Positions 4,667-5,647 of a stretch of 5,647 nucleotides of DNA are shown here, piece by piece (the first letter of the stretch is position 1; each line of letters starts with the position of its first letter). The notes under the pieces were generated by a model, which was not told where the DNA came from, ran no database searches, and worked only from the letters and a program-made list of their open reading frames with translations. Location of the stretch: contig JAKAYZ010000201.1 of NCBI GenBank assembly GCA_021816165.1, positions 1 through 5,647 on the forward strand, read 5' to 3'. The translations under genes were made by a program, and so were the position numbers. This stretch comes from Planctomycetota bacterium (GTDB lineage: Bacteria > Planctomycetota > Phycisphaerae > WQYP01).

Positions 4667-5632
4667 GCCCCGGCGAAAACGTTTTTTTCGCCCCTTTAAA
4701 GTCGCAAATCGATCCCGCCCACCACCTTTTTTACGCTTATCCGATCGTGGTGGTTCGCTGGATGTATCCCTTGGCCCCGATTTGGGTGGGGTTCGCGGCA
4801 TATCCATTTTACGCAGCCGCTGTTCGCCACGAGCGGTTGCCGCATGCTCCATCAAACGCAGGTCCATCCGCCGAGCGGGGATATTCACGGCGATAATTTG
4901 CACCTTCACCTGATCGCCCAGCGATAAACGCCGCCCGGTGCGCTGCCCGCGCAGGCAACTGCGGCCATCCTCAAAAATCCAATAATCGTCGGGCAAATCG
5001 CTAATGCGAATGGTTCCTTCCACAAGGAATCGGTTTGACTGAACAAAAATACCCCATCCCGCCACACCCGTGATCACTCCATCGATGATATCACCCACGT
5101 GGGCAGATAAAAGCTGCAGCACCTTGACCATTCTCAATTCGCGCTCGGCATCCTGCGCTCGGCGTTCCGTCATGGACAGGTGCCGGGCAAGGCGTTCCAG
5201 TGTCCCCTCATCGGGAGATTCGGTAAGGATTCTCGGCATCAAAGCGCCGGATGGCACAAACGGGGCCGCTGCGGCCGGTGCCTTGCCCTTTATCTTCTTA
5301 TTGTTTGCCCGATGCAGCACCGTATCCAAACAGCGGTGGATGACCAAATCGGCATAACGCCGGATCGGCGAGGTGAAATGGGCATAGTTGTCGCTGCCGA
5401 GGGCGTAGTGGCCCAAAGGTTCTGGCGAATACTGGGCGGTGCTGAATGTTTTAAGCACGCTTAAGTTGACCGCATAGGCGATGGGCGTACCGCGGACGGA
5501 ATCCAGCAGTTCTGCAATCACCCGCCGATCCAACTGTCGTGGCGTCTTTTTCCCCGCTACGATGAGAAATTTACGCACGCCGTCGGTCATTTCAGCGTCC
5601 GGTTCGGGATGCACACGCCGCAGTACCGGCAC
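4661..5632 (-). CDS. rnr: RNase R/RNase II family exoribonuclease, C-terminal part only (end of RNB domain, S1 domain, basic tail)
   Basis: The visible 323 codons match the C-terminal part of RNase R, a processive 3'-5' exoribonuclease for structured RNA. They include the late RNB-domain entry VPVLRRVHPEPD, the signature YAHFTSPIRRYADLVIHR (83-100), the LSMTERRAQDAERE helix (152-165), an S1 RNA-binding domain (about 179-262, VGDIIDGVITGVAGWGIFVQ) and a Lys/Arg-rich tail (about 270-323, ending KKRFRRGR) typical of RNase R. An Ala/Lys/Pro-rich insert at about 107-140 sits between the RNB signature and the helix. The catalytic aspartate cluster of the RNB domain should lie further upstream and is absent. 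The frame cannot simply continue off the edge, because TAA occurs in frame at 5636-5638; the GTG at 5630-5632 is only the first possible start and is unlikely to be the true one. The gene may carry a nonsense mutation, frameshift or sequence error, or be split. Family call is strong; integrity is unresolved. Confidence 0.88.
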   Translation of the reverse strand: MPVLRRVHPEPDAEMTDGVRKFLIVAGKKTPRQLDRRVIAELLDSVRGTPIAYAVNLSVLKTFSTAQYSPEPLGHYALGSDNYAHFTSPIRRYADLVIHRCLDTVLHRANNKKIKGKAPAAAAPFVPSGALMPRILTESPDEGTLERLARHLSMTERRAQDAERELRMVKVLQLLSAHVGDIIDGVITGVAGWGIFVQSNRFLVEGTIRISDLPDDYWIFEDGRSCLRGQRTGRRLSLGDQVKVQIIAVNIPARRMDLRLMEHAATARGEQRLRKMDMPRTPPKSGPRDTSSEPPRSDKRKKGGGRDRFATLKGRKKRFRRGR

Positions 5633-5647
5633 ACCTTACAACTTCAA

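Noticed and set aside
4467..4913. A 148-codon + strand frame
   Set aside because: It spans the antisense of two supported genes (lipoprotein and RNase R S1 domain/tail) and shows no domain of its own.

Overview
The window looks like a chromosomal segment of a bacterium from the Planctomycetes/Verrucomicrobia/Chlamydiae group, most likely a planctomycete. The best evidence is a gene at 2203-2481 for the PVC-type 'small basic protein', recognised by its opening MSVDRSLK and by the RHRNVLKRSERI and VFGLVKV blocks. The phylum assignment is inference, because no rRNA or other marker gene is present. I see no tRNA, rRNA, CRISPR array, insertion sequence or phage gene.

All six genes that I can support lie on the minus strand, so transcription runs from high to low coordinates. 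In that order they are: the C-terminal part of an RNase R/RNase II family exoribonuclease (4661-5632, cut off or broken at its 5' end); a small predicted lipoprotein (4379-4657) that starts 3 nt after it and is probably translationally coupled; a PhoD-like metallophosphoesterase (2799-4253) with its own candidate promoter; a 317-nt gene-free stretch with small hairpins and a candidate promoter; the small basic protein (2203-2481); a secreted single-HKD phospholipase D/nuclease-like protein (1461-2141); and a circularly permuted ATP-grasp protein (2-1291) that runs off the left edge.

The genes do not form one obvious pathway. RNase R plus lipoprotein looks like one transcription unit. The PhoD-like gene looks separately transcribed. 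The small basic protein gene has a good candidate promoter and ribosome binding site and ends in a hairpin, and the phospholipase D gene may depend partly on read-through past that hairpin. The ATP-grasp gene has its own candidate promoter. In other bacteria this family normally sits beside alpha-E and transglutaminase-like genes, which would lie beyond position 1.

Three points deserve attention. The RNase R frame has an in-frame TAA at 5636-5638, immediately before conserved RNB-domain sequence. The PhoD-like protein has changed residues in three of the four metal-site motifs that I can recognise, including an exchanged D and H in the SGDRHF-type motif, so it may be a pseudoenzyme or have altered metal use. 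The partial ATP-grasp gene belongs to a widespread peptide-modification-like system whose product is still poorly defined. I did not find a convincing wholly new system in this window.
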